This document shows positions 1-8,163 of a stretch of 64,000 bases of DNA, piece by piece; position 1 is the first letter of the stretch, and each line of letters starts with the position of its first letter. Below the pieces are notes generated by a model. The model was given only the letters and a program-made list of their open reading frames with translations, was not told the DNA's origin and searched no databases. A program made the translations under genes and the position numbers. This DNA comes from Thermoleophilum album (lineage in GTDB: Bacteria > Actinomycetota > Thermoleophilia > Solirubrobacterales > Thermoleophilaceae): assembly GCF_028867705.1 (NCBI RefSeq), contig NZ_CP066171.1, forward strand, positions 496,001-560,000, written 5' to 3'.

Positions 1-24
1 GTCGCGCCGCGCCGCGTGGCCGTA

Positions 25-1149
25 CTAACGCCGCGGTAGCTGCACGACCGCGACGTGTCCGCCGTGGTCGGACGGCCACAGGCCGCTGCGCGAACGGTTG
101 CGCGGATCGGTGCCGACCACAACTTGGGCGAGCACGCGCATCCGCGGCTTGACGAGGATGTGGTCGATGTGATGGTCGAAAGCGGCGGGCGTCGGGTCGC
201 TCAAATCCTCGCGCGCCAGGCAGCACGAGTTAGCGGGCTTCGACCGGTGGCGCAACACCCAGGTGTCGCGCAGCCCGAAGCTCTGGAGAACGCGGTACGC
301 GCCCGGATTTTCGCCACGGGGATCGGAGTTGAGGTCGCCGACCACGATCAGCGGCAGCGGTGTTCGCAGCGGCCCGCCCCGGGCAACTAGCTCCTGGGCC
401 TGCGCGACGCGCGTCTGGTCGAGGAAAGCCTCGAGGTGCGTGTTCACGACGCGCACCCGCTGGCGGCCGAGCGCGAGGTCGACGCCGGCGTATCCGCGGA
501 GCGCCGTGAAAGTTCCGACCACGGTCGGCACCACGAGCCGCGCCTTGTAGTTGCGACCGAACTTGCGCACCACGCGCAGCCCGGTGCGGCGGCGCACGAG
601 CACCACGTCGCGCATCGTCAGGCGCACGTCGTAACCGAGCGAGGTGGGAGCTTCGATGTCGGCTTCGCGCTGGACAGCGGCTACCCGGTAGCGCAGCTTG
701 GCACGCGCTAGCTCGCGCAACAACAGCGCCAAATAGTCGTAGACGACGGTTCGCGCCGGTGTCGCCGAGCCGTCCTTGACCCCTGTGGGGCCACGTCGCC
801 AGAGGGCCACCTCTTGGAGCCCGATCACGTCGGGACGGTGGCGGCGCACCTCACGCGCTAACAGCCGTGCCCGCGTCGGGAAATCGGTGCGGCGAACGAC
901 GTTCCAAAGCTCGGTCGCCTTCGCCTCGAACTCCTCGCGTGTGCGCGCTGGGATCGGTTTCGCGATATCGCCGCCGAGGTAGATGTTGCGGGTCATCACC
1001 GAGAGCGTCGCGGCGCGCTGCGAGGTGCGAGCGGCGTCAGCTGCGCCGCTCGCCACTCCGGCAGCGGCAGCGAGCGCCACGGCAATGGCGACGGTCGTCT
1101 TGCGAAGTCCGCCGCCGCGAACGCGACGGCGACCGGTGTGTACCCGCAA
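25..1149 (-). CDS. Secreted endonuclease/exonuclease/phosphatase (EEP) fold hydrolase
   Basis: Predicted exported metal-dependent phosphodiesterase of the EEP superfamily (DNase I, sphingomyelinase and inositol phosphatase relatives). A hydrophobic export segment at about residues 18-40 is followed by the EEP motifs in order: RNIY near 54-57, LQEV near 111-114, NTHLE near 236-240, GDLNSD near 271-276, HHIDHI near 326-331 and the terminal SDH near 360-362. All metal and catalytic positions of the fold are present, so the enzyme should be active; the substrate (nucleic acid, phospholipid or sugar phosphate) cannot be told. I chose TTG at 1149 because AGGGAGGG (1161-1154) sits just upstream of it; an in-frame GTG at 1173 would add eight residues. 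The gene stands alone, 98 bases from the next gene on the same strand. Confidence 0.85.
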   Translation of the reverse strand: MRVHTGRRRVRGGGLRKTTVAIAVALAAAAGVASGAADAARTSQRAATLSVMTRNIYLGGDIAKPIPARTREEFEAKATELWNVVRRTDFPTRARLLAREVRRHRPDVIGLQEVALWRRGPTGVKDGSATPARTVVYDYLALLLRELARAKLRYRVAAVQREADIEAPTSLGYDVRLTMRDVVLVRRRTGLRVVRKFGRNYKARLVVPTVVGTFTALRGYAGVDLALGRQRVRVVNTHLEAFLDQTRVAQAQELVARGGPLRTPLPLIVVGDLNSDPRGENPGAYRVLQSFGLRDTWVLRHRSKPANSCCLAREDLSDPTPAAFDHHIDHILVKPRMRVLAQVVVGTDPRNRSRSGLWPSDHGGHVAVVQLPRR

Positions 1150-1247
1150 CGATCCCTCCCTGGCGATCCGCACGACTCCGTCCCGAAAACGGCGGCTGTC
1201 GTTTCCAGCCTAACCGCTCGCGTCGCGCGCGAGAGAGATTTAGGTGG

Positions 1248-2921
1248 TTAGCTGGCCAGCGCGCGCTCGACGATCGCCGCGCTGTCGATGTTGGCTGGCA
1301 ACGTGCCGAAGACGCGTCCCCGCTCGGTGCCGAGCCGCCCGGCACAGAACGCGTCCGCGACCGGCGCGGGCGCGTGGCGAACGAGCAGCGCGGCTTGGAA
1401 CGCCAAAGCGAGATCCTCGACCGTGCGACGCGCAGCCCACTGCGGGTCGATCTTGCCGGCCGCGAGCTCGGCGAGCTGCGCGCGCACGCGCGTGAGGTGA
1501 TCGTCGAGGTGGCGGTCGGCGCCACGGGCGATCTCGCACTCGGCGAGGAACGCTTCGACACCGTCGGGTTCCTTCGCCATGGCGCGCAGCACGTCGAGGG
1601 CGGCGACGTTGCCCGATCCCTCCCAGATCGAGTTGATCGGCGCGTCGCGGTAGAGGCGCGGCATCGCCGACTCCTCGACGTAGCCGTTGCCGCCCAGGCA
1701 CTCGAGCGCTTCTGCGGCGTGGATCGGCGCGCGCTTGCAGATCCAGTACTTCATCACGGCAGTCGCGAAGCGCCGCAGGGGCGCGTCGTCCTCGTCGTAG
1801 GCGCGGGCGACGCGCAGCGTCGCGACCGTCGCTGCCTCGGACTCGATCGCGAGATCGGCGAGGACGTTCTGCATCGCCGGCCACTCGACCAACCGCCGCC
1901 CGAACGTCGCGCGGTGACGGGCGTGGTGAACCGCTTCGACCAGCCCGAAACGCATCGCACCCGCCGATCCGATCATGCAGTCGAGGCGCGTGTGGTTGAC
2001 CATGCGGATGATCGTTTTCACGCCCTCGCCCTCGGGACCGAGCAGGCGCGCCCGCACGCCCCAGTACTCGACCTCGGCTGACGGCAGCGAGCGGGTGCCG
2101 AGCTTGTCCTTGAGCCGAACGAGGCGGAAGCCCGGGTCGCTCGACTCGAAGACGAAGCACGAAAGCCCGCGATCGGTGTGCGCGAGGGTGAGGAAGATGT
2201 CGCACGGCGGATAGGAGCAAAACCACTTGTGGCCCCACAGCTCCCACCAGCCGTCGCCGATCGGCTCGGCGCGCGTGGTGTTGGCGCGCACGTCGGAGCC
2301 GCCCTGCTTTTCGGTCATAGCCATACCGCAGAGCGCACCGCGTTCGTAGTCGCAGGCGGTGAGGAGCGGTTCCCACTGTGCGGCCAGATCGCGATCGACA
2401 CGCAGTGCCGGCACCGCCGCGTAGGTCATCGACACCGGGCACATCACCCCTGAGCTCACCTGGGTCCAGAGGAAAAACAGGGCCGCTCGCGCCACGTGCG
2501 CGCCCGGGCGCGGCTCGCGCCAGGGCATTCCCGCCATCCCGCGATCGATCGCCTCGCGCAGGAGCCAGTGCCAGGAGGGGTCGCATTCGACGCGGTCGAC
2601 GCGGTGGCCGTAGCGGTCGTGGGTGACGAGCCGCGGCTCGTTGCGCTCGGCGCGTTCGGCGTGCTCCCACGCTTCGCGAGAGCCGGCGAGCGCGCCGCAC
2701 TCGACGAGCGCCGCCTGCGCCCAGCTCGCGCCCTCCCGTTCGACCGCTGCGCGTAGCGCCTCGTCGGCGGTGTAGACGTTGTACGGCCGCAGCGGCGGCG
2801 GTTGGTTGCGAACCTCGTGCGTGTCCCGCTTGGGCGGTTGCATGCGGCCTTTCGATGGTGGTTCGCTAGCGGCTTGCGGCGCGCTAGCGACCGCGGTCGT
2901 CGTGTTGTTGGTCGTGTCCAT
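1248..2921 (-). CDS. Acyl-CoA dehydrogenase, AidB-like subfamily
   Basis: FAD-dependent acyl-CoA dehydrogenase of 557 residues. The length and motifs match the AidB/isovaleryl-CoA dehydrogenase-like branch: MTEKQGGSDVRAN at 202-214 in the flavin-binding middle domain and INSIWEGSGN near 430-440 in the C-terminal helical domain. Classical fatty-acid dehydrogenases are about 380 residues, so the extra N-terminal and C-terminal segments fit AidB. In E. coli AidB belongs to the alkylation response; in actinobacteria many relatives have unknown acyl substrates. The ATG at 2921 lies inside the end of the upstream TetR gene (38-base overlap), so the two are probably co-transcribed and the regulator likely controls this enzyme. 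Family is certain, substrate is not. Confidence 0.9.
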   Translation of the reverse strand: MDTTNNTTTAVASAPQAASEPPSKGRMQPPKRDTHEVRNQPPPLRPYNVYTADEALRAAVEREGASWAQAALVECGALAGSREAWEHAERAERNEPRLVTHDRYGHRVDRVECDPSWHWLLREAIDRGMAGMPWREPRPGAHVARAALFFLWTQVSSGVMCPVSMTYAAVPALRVDRDLAAQWEPLLTACDYERGALCGMAMTEKQGGSDVRANTTRAEPIGDGWWELWGHKWFCSYPPCDIFLTLAHTDRGLSCFVFESSDPGFRLVRLKDKLGTRSLPSAEVEYWGVRARLLGPEGEGVKTIIRMVNHTRLDCMIGSAGAMRFGLVEAVHHARHRATFGRRLVEWPAMQNVLADLAIESEAATVATLRVARAYDEDDAPLRRFATAVMKYWICKRAPIHAAEALECLGGNGYVEESAMPRLYRDAPINSIWEGSGNVAALDVLRAMAKEPDGVEAFLAECEIARGADRHLDDHLTRVRAQLAELAAGKIDPQWAARRTVEDLALAFQAALLVRHAPAPVADAFCAGRLGTERGRVFGTLPANIDSAAIVERALAS

Positions 2922-3651
2922 CCCCTGTGCCCGTCCTGGCTGGTGTCAGTACCCGTCCTCGATGGTCTAAGTCTCTGCTCTTCGCGGCGCTCCGCGGTGG
3001 TCGTCGTCGGTGGCGGTCGCGCAGCGGCAGCGAGCGCACCCAGATCCCGACCAGCGCCGCGACGAGCGCCTCGCGCCCCGAAGCGCGCACCGTCTCGGCG
3101 GCAAGCGGCCCGACGAGCGCCTCGGCGATCGCGCCGACGAGCGCTGCCGCCATCACCTCGCAATCGTGCGGAGCGAGCTCGCCGCGCGCGACCCCTTCGC
3201 GCAGCACGCTGGCGATCACGTCGCGGTAGCCGCGGCGAAGCTCGAGCCGTGCTGCGTCCACCTCTGGCCCGGCAGGCTCGGCGATCAGCGCGTAGGCGAG
3301 ACGCGGTGCCGCAAGCGCGCGCCGGGCGAAGGCCTCGCCGCACGCCGCGAGTCGCTCCGCGACCGGGGAGCTCGCGTGTGCGCGCGCGGTCTCGGCCATC
3401 ACAGCGAGCTCGCGTTCCGAGGCTGTTCGAAAGACCTCTTCGAGCAGGTGCCCCTTGGACTGGAAGTGGCGGTAGACGCAGCCGACCGACACGCCCGCGC
3501 GCAGCGCGACGGCACGCACGCTCGCCGCGGCGAAGCCGCCTTCCCGCACCGCCGCGAGCGCCGCCGCGACGATGCGCGCACGTGTGCGCGCCGAGCGTGC
3601 CACGTCTTCTGCGGTACGCCTGTAGGCCACCGTCAATAAGTAGTGAACCAT
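2884..3651 (-). CDS. TetR-family transcriptional regulator
   Basis: DNA-binding regulator of 255 residues. The N-terminal helix-turn-helix spans about residues 25-70, with the typical TetR pattern ending in VGCVYRHFQSKGHLLEEVF; the rest is the helical ligand-binding and dimerisation domain. Its 3' end overlaps the acyl-CoA dehydrogenase start, forming a two-gene unit. A perfect 16-base palindrome covers the ATG at 3651, which would make the gene autoregulated. An in-frame GTG at 3630 is an equally possible start and would place the palindrome entirely upstream; neither start has a clear Shine-Dalgarno sequence. The ligand is probably an acyl-CoA or fatty acid by analogy with FadR-type TetR proteins, which is inference. 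Confidence 0.9.
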   Translation of the reverse strand: MVHYLLTVAYRRTAEDVARSARTRARIVAAALAAVREGGFAAASVRAVALRAGVSVGCVYRHFQSKGHLLEEVFRTASERELAVMAETARAHASSPVAERLAACGEAFARRALAAPRLAYALIAEPAGPEVDAARLELRRGYRDVIASVLREGVARGELAPHDCEVMAAALVGAIAEALVGPLAAETVRASGREALVAALVGIWVRSLPLRDRHRRRPPRSAAKSRDLDHRGRVLTPARTGTGDGHDQQHDDRGR

Positions 3652-3658
3652 GGTTCAC
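3643..3658. promoter_or_regulatory. Perfect 16-bp palindrome, candidate TetR operator
   Basis: GTGAACCATGGTTCAC is a perfect inverted repeat centred on the ATG of the TetR gene and lies 42 bases upstream of the divergent phoD-like gene. TetR proteins bind palindromes of this size next to their own genes. It could repress both directions. Confidence 0.5.
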
Positions 3659-3699
3659 AGCTTGTTGCAAGGGGCGCGCGGCGGCGGTAGCTTCGGGCC

Positions 3700-5367
3700 G
3701 TGCGCGGCGCTCGCTCTTCGACCGCAGCGTCGGTTGGACCGTTCAGCGTTGCGGCTCTGCTCGTCGTCACCGTTTGCGCGGCACTGGCGCTTGCCGCCGC
3801 GGGGCGCGAGACGTCGCGAGCTACGGCCGCCGCGAGCGTCCGCTTCACCTCGGGTGTTGCGGCTGGCGAGCCACGGAGTGACCAAGTGACGCTCTGGACG
3901 CGCCTCGACCGAGCCGCACGGGTCGAGCTCGTCGTCGCGCGCGACCGCCGCCTGCGGCGTGCCCGGCGCACGCGCGTCGTGCGCACTAGCGCTGCCCACG
4001 ACTTCACGGTCCGCGTGACGGTGCGCGGCCTCGCGCCGGGAACGCGCTACTGGTACCGCTTCCGCAGCGGGCGGGCGCGCAGCCCGCTCGGCACCTTCCG
4101 CACAGCGCCCGCCAGTCGCAAAAGCGTCACCGTGCGTTTCGCCTGGACGGGCGATTTCGACGCCACCCCCGCACCCGGGGCGCAGCGCCCCTACTGGAAC
4201 GACTTCCGCATCTTCGCGGCGATGGCGCGCGAGCGCAACGACTTCAACATCCTGCTCGGCGACACGATCTACTCGGACAGCGAGGTACCCGGCGCCTTAC
4301 GCCCGATCGCCCTTACGGTCGCAGCCAAGTGGGCCAAGTACCGCCGCAACCTCGAGCAGCGGCCGCTGCGCCAACTGCGTGCCAGCGCGGCGCTCTTCTC
4401 GCACTGGGACGACCACGAGTTCGTCAACGACTTCTCGCCGTTCGAGAGGGAGTTTTCGAACGGTGTGCGGATCGACGGCCGCACGCTCTACGAGCGCGGC
4501 GTGCGCGCCTTCCGCGACTACGCGCCGGTCGCGTATTCGCGGCGCCTCGGCATCTACCGGTCGGTGCGCTGGGGACGCAACCTCGAGCTTTTCTTCCTCG
4601 ACGAGCGCTCCTTCCGTTCGTCCAAGGCCTCGGCGGGCTGGGTGTGCGACAACCCCATTACGGGCGAACCGGATCTCGCGCCCACAGCCCCTCCCGACAA
4701 GCGCGCGCTTTTCGCGGCGCTGGTTCCCTCGCTCGCCGCGCCGGTGGCGCAGCGCTGCCTCGAGACGATTCGCTCGCCGGCACGGACGATGCTCGGGCGT
4801 GCCCAGCGCGAGCGCTTCCTCAGCGATCTGCGCCGCTCGCGTGCGCGCTTCAAGGTCGTCGTCAACGAGGTGCCGATGCAGCAGTTCTACGCCCTCCCGT
4901 ACGACCGTTGGGAGGGCTACGAGGCCGAGCGGCGCACGCTGGTGCGAGCGATCGCGCGCGTACCGGGCACGGTGGTCATCACCACCGACGTCCACGCGAC
5001 GCTCGTCAACGATGTTCGCCTGCGAACCCTCGAGGCGGGCGGGTCGCAGCCCAGCGGAGTACTCGAGGTGACGGTCGGGCCGGCGGCAACGGCCAACTTC
5101 GGTCTCGAGATCGACACCGCGGTCGGCCGGTCGGGAGCAGGACGGCTGGTCGACGACGTCTTCTTCGAACCAGCACCGCCGGCTGGGGTGGGGATGCGCT
5201 GCTCGGTGATCGACCGCTTCTCCTACGGGCAGGTCACCGTGACAGGAAGGGAACTGCGGATCGTTCCCAAAGGCGAGGATGGCCGGCCGCTGCGCGAGGA
5301 GAGCGGGCGGCTTGCGGCCCGTTCGTCGTGCGCCGCTAGAAGCTGTTGCCGCTGCCGAGGGCGCTAA
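3700..5367 (+). CDS. phoD: PhoD-like alkaline phosphatase/phosphodiesterase
   Basis: Exported Ca/Fe-type alkaline phosphatase of the PhoD family (555 residues, normal length). It has a hydrophobic export segment at about 15-34, an N-terminal fibronectin-like PhoD_N domain at about 45-140 (TSGVAAGEP, GTRYWYRF), then the metallophosphatase domain: TGDFD at 150-154, LLGDTIYSD at 185-193, HWDDHEFVND at 235-244 and TTDVHA near 428. These are the metal ligands of the family. It releases phosphate from extracellular phosphodiesters or monoesters. The GTG start at 3700 is the first in frame; the Shine-Dalgarno is weak. It leads a run of three exported phosphoesterases on the plus strand, which suggests phosphate scavenging. 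Confidence 0.88.
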   Translation: MRGARSSTAASVGPFSVAALLVVTVCAALALAAAGRETSRATAAASVRFTSGVAAGEPRSDQVTLWTRLDRAARVELVVARDRRLRRARRTRVVRTSAAHDFTVRVTVRGLAPGTRYWYRFRSGRARSPLGTFRTAPASRKSVTVRFAWTGDFDATPAPGAQRPYWNDFRIFAAMARERNDFNILLGDTIYSDSEVPGALRPIALTVAAKWAKYRRNLEQRPLRQLRASAALFSHWDDHEFVNDFSPFEREFSNGVRIDGRTLYERGVRAFRDYAPVAYSRRLGIYRSVRWGRNLELFFLDERSFRSSKASAGWVCDNPITGEPDLAPTAPPDKRALFAALVPSLAAPVAQRCLETIRSPARTMLGRAQRERFLSDLRRSRARFKVVVNEVPMQQFYALPYDRWEGYEAERRTLVRAIARVPGTVVITTDVHATLVNDVRLRTLEAGGSQPSGVLEVTVGPAATANFGLEIDTAVGRSGAGRLVDDVFFEPAPPAGVGMRCSVIDRFSYGQVTVTGRELRIVPKGEDGRPLREESGRLAARSSCAARSCCRCRGR

Positions 5368-5486
5368 CAGCCGCGGAACGAAGCTCCGCGCGCAACGTAA
5401 CTGCCGGTTTACAATCGCTGGCGCCGACCGCCGCAAGATGAGCGCTTGCGCATTCACGGACGGCAGCGAAGGGCAGGGGGTGAAGC

Positions 5487-7052
5487 GTGAACCAGTTCGA
5501 GCGTCCGCGCGACGAGCGTGACGAGCGCTTGCTCTCGGAGCATCCGCAGGAGTACTTGCGCCGGCGCGAGTTTCTCGTTCGCACAGCCTTTGCCGCCGGT
5601 GTCGCCGCTTCGGCGGCGCTAACGCTGACGCCGAACCAGCTCGTCGCTGAGGCGGCCCGTCGCGAGCGGCGCAAAAGCCTGCCGTCGCCGCGCAACATGC
5701 CCGTCGACACGTTCGTCGTGCTGATGATGGAGAACCGCTCGTTCGACCACTATCTTGGCTGGCTTCCCTACGCCGACGGCCGGCAAGCGGGTTTGCGCTA
5801 CCGCGACGACGACGGGCGGCTGGTTGCGACGCGACCGCTCGCGCCCGACTGGCAGGGGTGCGGGCATCCCGATCCCGATCACTCCTGGGAGGGCGGGCGC
5901 GTCCAGGTGAACGGCGGGCGCATGGACGGGTTCTTGCGCTCGGGGGAGAACGATGTCTTCGCGATCTCCTACTACCGCGAAGGCGACCTCGGATTCATCC
6001 ACGACGCAGCCAAGACGTTCACCGTCTGCGATCGCTTCTTCTGCTCGCTGCTTGGGCCGACGTTCCCGAACCGCGAGTACATGCACGCAGCGCAGTCCTA
6101 CGGACTCAAGGACAACAGCCTTCCACCGCAGGCCGGCTACCCGACTGGCTTCCCGTGGGAGACGACGATCTGGCACCAGCTCGCGCGGGCCGGCGTGTCG
6201 CACCGCTACTTCTACTGCGACGTCCCGGTCACGGCTCTGTGGGGAGCGCGCGGACTCGCGATCTCGGCGCCGATCAGCGAGTACTACGCGCGTTGCGCGA
6301 CGGGGACGTTGCCGCACGTGTCGTTCGTCGACCCCAACTTCGGTGGGGCTGGAGCAGGCGCCGGGCTCGGCGTTTCGGGTGACGAGCACCCGCACGGCGA
6401 CGTCCGCACTGGCCAAGCGTTCATGGCGGATGTCGTTCATGCCTTCATGTCTTCGCCCCAGTGGCGCCGCGGGGCGCTGTTCATCGTCTACGACGAGTGG
6501 GGCGGCTTCTTCGACCACGTGCCGCCGCCGCGCGTGCCGGACGCCCGTGCTTCACGCGATCCGATGGCGGATTTCGGACAGATGGGGATCCGCATTCCGG
6601 CGGTGATCGTCTCGCCGTGGGTGCGGCGGCGGCACGTTTCGCACACCGTCTTCGGCTTCGAATCGATCCTGCGGATGATCCGCTACCGCTTCCGGCTGCC
6701 CGCGCTGACGGTGCGCGACGCACGGGCTAACAACATCGCGACGGCGTTCGACTGGCAGCGCAAGCCGCGGGTCGACGTGCCACCGCTTCCCGATCCGCCG
6801 CACGTGGTGTCCCGCCCCTGTGCCATGTCGACGGCGCTCGCCGCGGGTGCCGAGCAGCGGCACCCGGTGATGAAGCTGGTGCGCTCGGGGTGGCTCGAGC
6901 GTGTCGGCTTCGACTACCGACCTGCTGCGTTCGACGAGATGTTCCGCGAGCCCAAGAAGCTTGCCGACCGGTTGCGCACGTCGACCTCGCGACGCTCGCA
7001 GGCGCCGTTACCCGACGCGGTCGGTCCCCTGCTCGCAGGAGGCAAGCGATGA
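5487..7052 (+). CDS. Phospholipase C / acid phosphatase-type phosphoesterase (Tat-exported)
   Basis: Phosphoesterase-family protein (PF04185, bacterial non-haemolytic phospholipase C and AcpA type), 521 residues. A twin-arginine signal (RRREFLVRT, residues 25-33) precedes a hydrophobic stretch, so folded export through Tat is likely. Family signatures are clear: MMENRSFDHYLGW at 80-92, CSLLGPTFPNREYMHAAQ around 190-206, and YDEWGGFFDHVPPP near 334-347. It would cleave phospholipid head groups or other phosphate esters outside the membrane. It shares a 4-base overlap (ATGA) with the HAD phosphatase downstream, so the two are translationally coupled. Whether it is a true phospholipase C or an acid phosphatase cannot be decided from sequence alone. 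Confidence 0.88.
   Translation: MNQFERPRDERDERLLSEHPQEYLRRREFLVRTAFAAGVAASAALTLTPNQLVAEAARRERRKSLPSPRNMPVDTFVVLMMENRSFDHYLGWLPYADGRQAGLRYRDDDGRLVATRPLAPDWQGCGHPDPDHSWEGGRVQVNGGRMDGFLRSGENDVFAISYYREGDLGFIHDAAKTFTVCDRFFCSLLGPTFPNREYMHAAQSYGLKDNSLPPQAGYPTGFPWETTIWHQLARAGVSHRYFYCDVPVTALWGARGLAISAPISEYYARCATGTLPHVSFVDPNFGGAGAGAGLGVSGDEHPHGDVRTGQAFMADVVHAFMSSPQWRRGALFIVYDEWGGFFDHVPPPRVPDARASRDPMADFGQMGIRIPAVIVSPWVRRRHVSHTVFGFESILRMIRYRFRLPALTVRDARANNIATAFDWQRKPRVDVPPLPDPPHVVSRPCAMSTALAAGAEQRHPVMKLVRSGWLERVGFDYRPAAFDEMFREPKKLADRLRTSTSRRSQAPLPDAVGPLLAGGKR
7037..7042 (+). promoter_or_regulatory. Strong ribosome binding site fixing the HAD phosphatase start
   Basis: A consensus AGGAGG lies six bases before ATG 7049 and inside the end of the upstream gene. 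It selects 7049 over a longer open frame that begins at 6890. Confidence 0.8.
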
Positions 7053-8026
7053 GAGCGCGGCGCGTGGTTCAGCGCCGGTCGTCGCCCGGTGTCTCGCTTT
7101 TCGTCGCCGCTGTCGCAGCGGTGCTGTTCGCCGCGGGCCACGCTGCGATTGGCGTCGAGCCGGCACGCGCGAGCGAGCCCGTCGTGCCGTATCAGCTCGG
7201 CGGCGGCACGATCTTCGGCGCCCGCCCGACCGCGCTCGGCCTGCCGGTGGTGCCTGCCAGCGGCACTTTCGGGGCTGCTCCCGCGGAGTTCCTGCCGCGG
7301 CTGCGTGAGTACCACGACTCCGGTCAGTACGAGCGCGACATCGCGGCCGTCGCCCGCGCGGCGCGCGAGTACATCGCGTCACGGATGGCGGAGGCGGCTC
7401 GGCCGGTGCGCGTCGAACGCGTGTGCGCCACGGAGTTCCGACGGGCCACCCGTACCTACTACACGCGCGTGCGCACAGCGACGCGTGGCGGCGCGCGGGG
7501 GCGCACGGTGTACCGGAGGGTGCGCGAGCCGCTGTACCGGCGGGTGCGGACGTGCCGCCAGCGCCGGATCGAGCCGCGGCGCTTCAAAGGCAAGCCGACG
7601 CTGGTTCTCGATATCGACGAGACGAGCCTCTCGAACTACCGCTACCTCGCCGCTACCGGGTTCTCGCAGGTCGGTGTCGCTCAGGGTGCGGTGCTCGGGG
7701 GCGACGCGATCGCGCCTACCCTCGAGCTGTTCAACTTCGCCAAGCGGCTCGGCATGGCCGTGTTCTTCATCACCGGCACACCACCGCAACTGCGTCAGGT
7801 ACGCGAAGACAACCTGCGTCGCGTCGGCTACCGCGATTGGGACGGCGCCTTCTACAAGCCGACCGACGCGCCCACGGCGCGCTTCAAGGCGGAAGCGCGC
7901 GCGACGCTGGAGCAACACGGATACGACGTCATCGCGAACGTCGGCGACCAGGAGTCCGACCTCGCCGGCGGCCACGCCGATCGGGCGTTCAAATACCCGA
8001 ACCCGTTCTACTTCATCCCTAACTAG
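7049..8026 (+). CDS. HAD-superfamily acid phosphatase (class B type), exported
   Basis: Secreted or anchored acid phosphatase of 325 residues. A signal-like hydrophobic segment at about 15-33 ends near an ARA-S site. HAD motifs are complete: DIDET at 188-192 (nucleophile D188), TGTPP near 242-246, a lysine-containing motif III segment around 270-285, and NVGDQESDL near 296-304. This fits the class B acid phosphatase family (PF03767). Residues about 130-165 are an Arg/Tyr-rich insertion carrying three copies of Y-x-R-V-R. The gene starts within the stop of the phospholipase-like gene, so the two exported phosphatases are made together. Confidence 0.87.
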   Translation: MRARRVVQRRSSPGVSLFVAAVAAVLFAAGHAAIGVEPARASEPVVPYQLGGGTIFGARPTALGLPVVPASGTFGAAPAEFLPRLREYHDSGQYERDIAAVARAAREYIASRMAEAARPVRVERVCATEFRRATRTYYTRVRTATRGGARGRTVYRRVREPLYRRVRTCRQRRIEPRRFKGKPTLVLDIDETSLSNYRYLAATGFSQVGVAQGAVLGGDAIAPTLELFNFAKRLGMAVFFITGTPPQLRQVREDNLRRVGYRDWDGAFYKPTDAPTARFKAEARATLEQHGYDVIANVGDQESDLAGGHADRAFKYPNPFYFIPN

Positions 8027-8163
8027 ACACGGCGTGCCATCGGTGGGGTGCGCCGTGGCGCGAGCGGTGCCAGCCTGGTAGAAAGGGACACGCGGTCTCG
8101 TTCGCTCAACAGATAGAGGCATCGGTTGGCGAGCGCCCTCCCCGCAACGATCGCAACCGGCTC

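Noticed and set aside
867-2081. Long plus-strand open frame of about 400 codons opposite the EEP and acyl-CoA dehydrogenase genes
   Set aside because: It crosses two well-supported minus-strand genes, is Arg-rich and has no motif. High G+C produces such antisense frames.
2888-2899. Palindrome CGACCGCGGTCG
   Set aside because: It lies inside overlapping coding sequence of the TetR and acyl-CoA dehydrogenase genes and is made of common GC-rich words, so chance is likely.
3653-3674. Possible actinobacterial PHO box (GTTCAC-type direct repeat) upstream of phoD
   Set aside because: The second 11-base unit (GTTGCAAGGGG) matches poorly, and the first is explained by the palindrome.
5372-5390. Hairpin CGCGGA/TCCGCG after the phoD-like gene as a terminator
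   Set aside because: The stem is only six pairs and no T-run follows.
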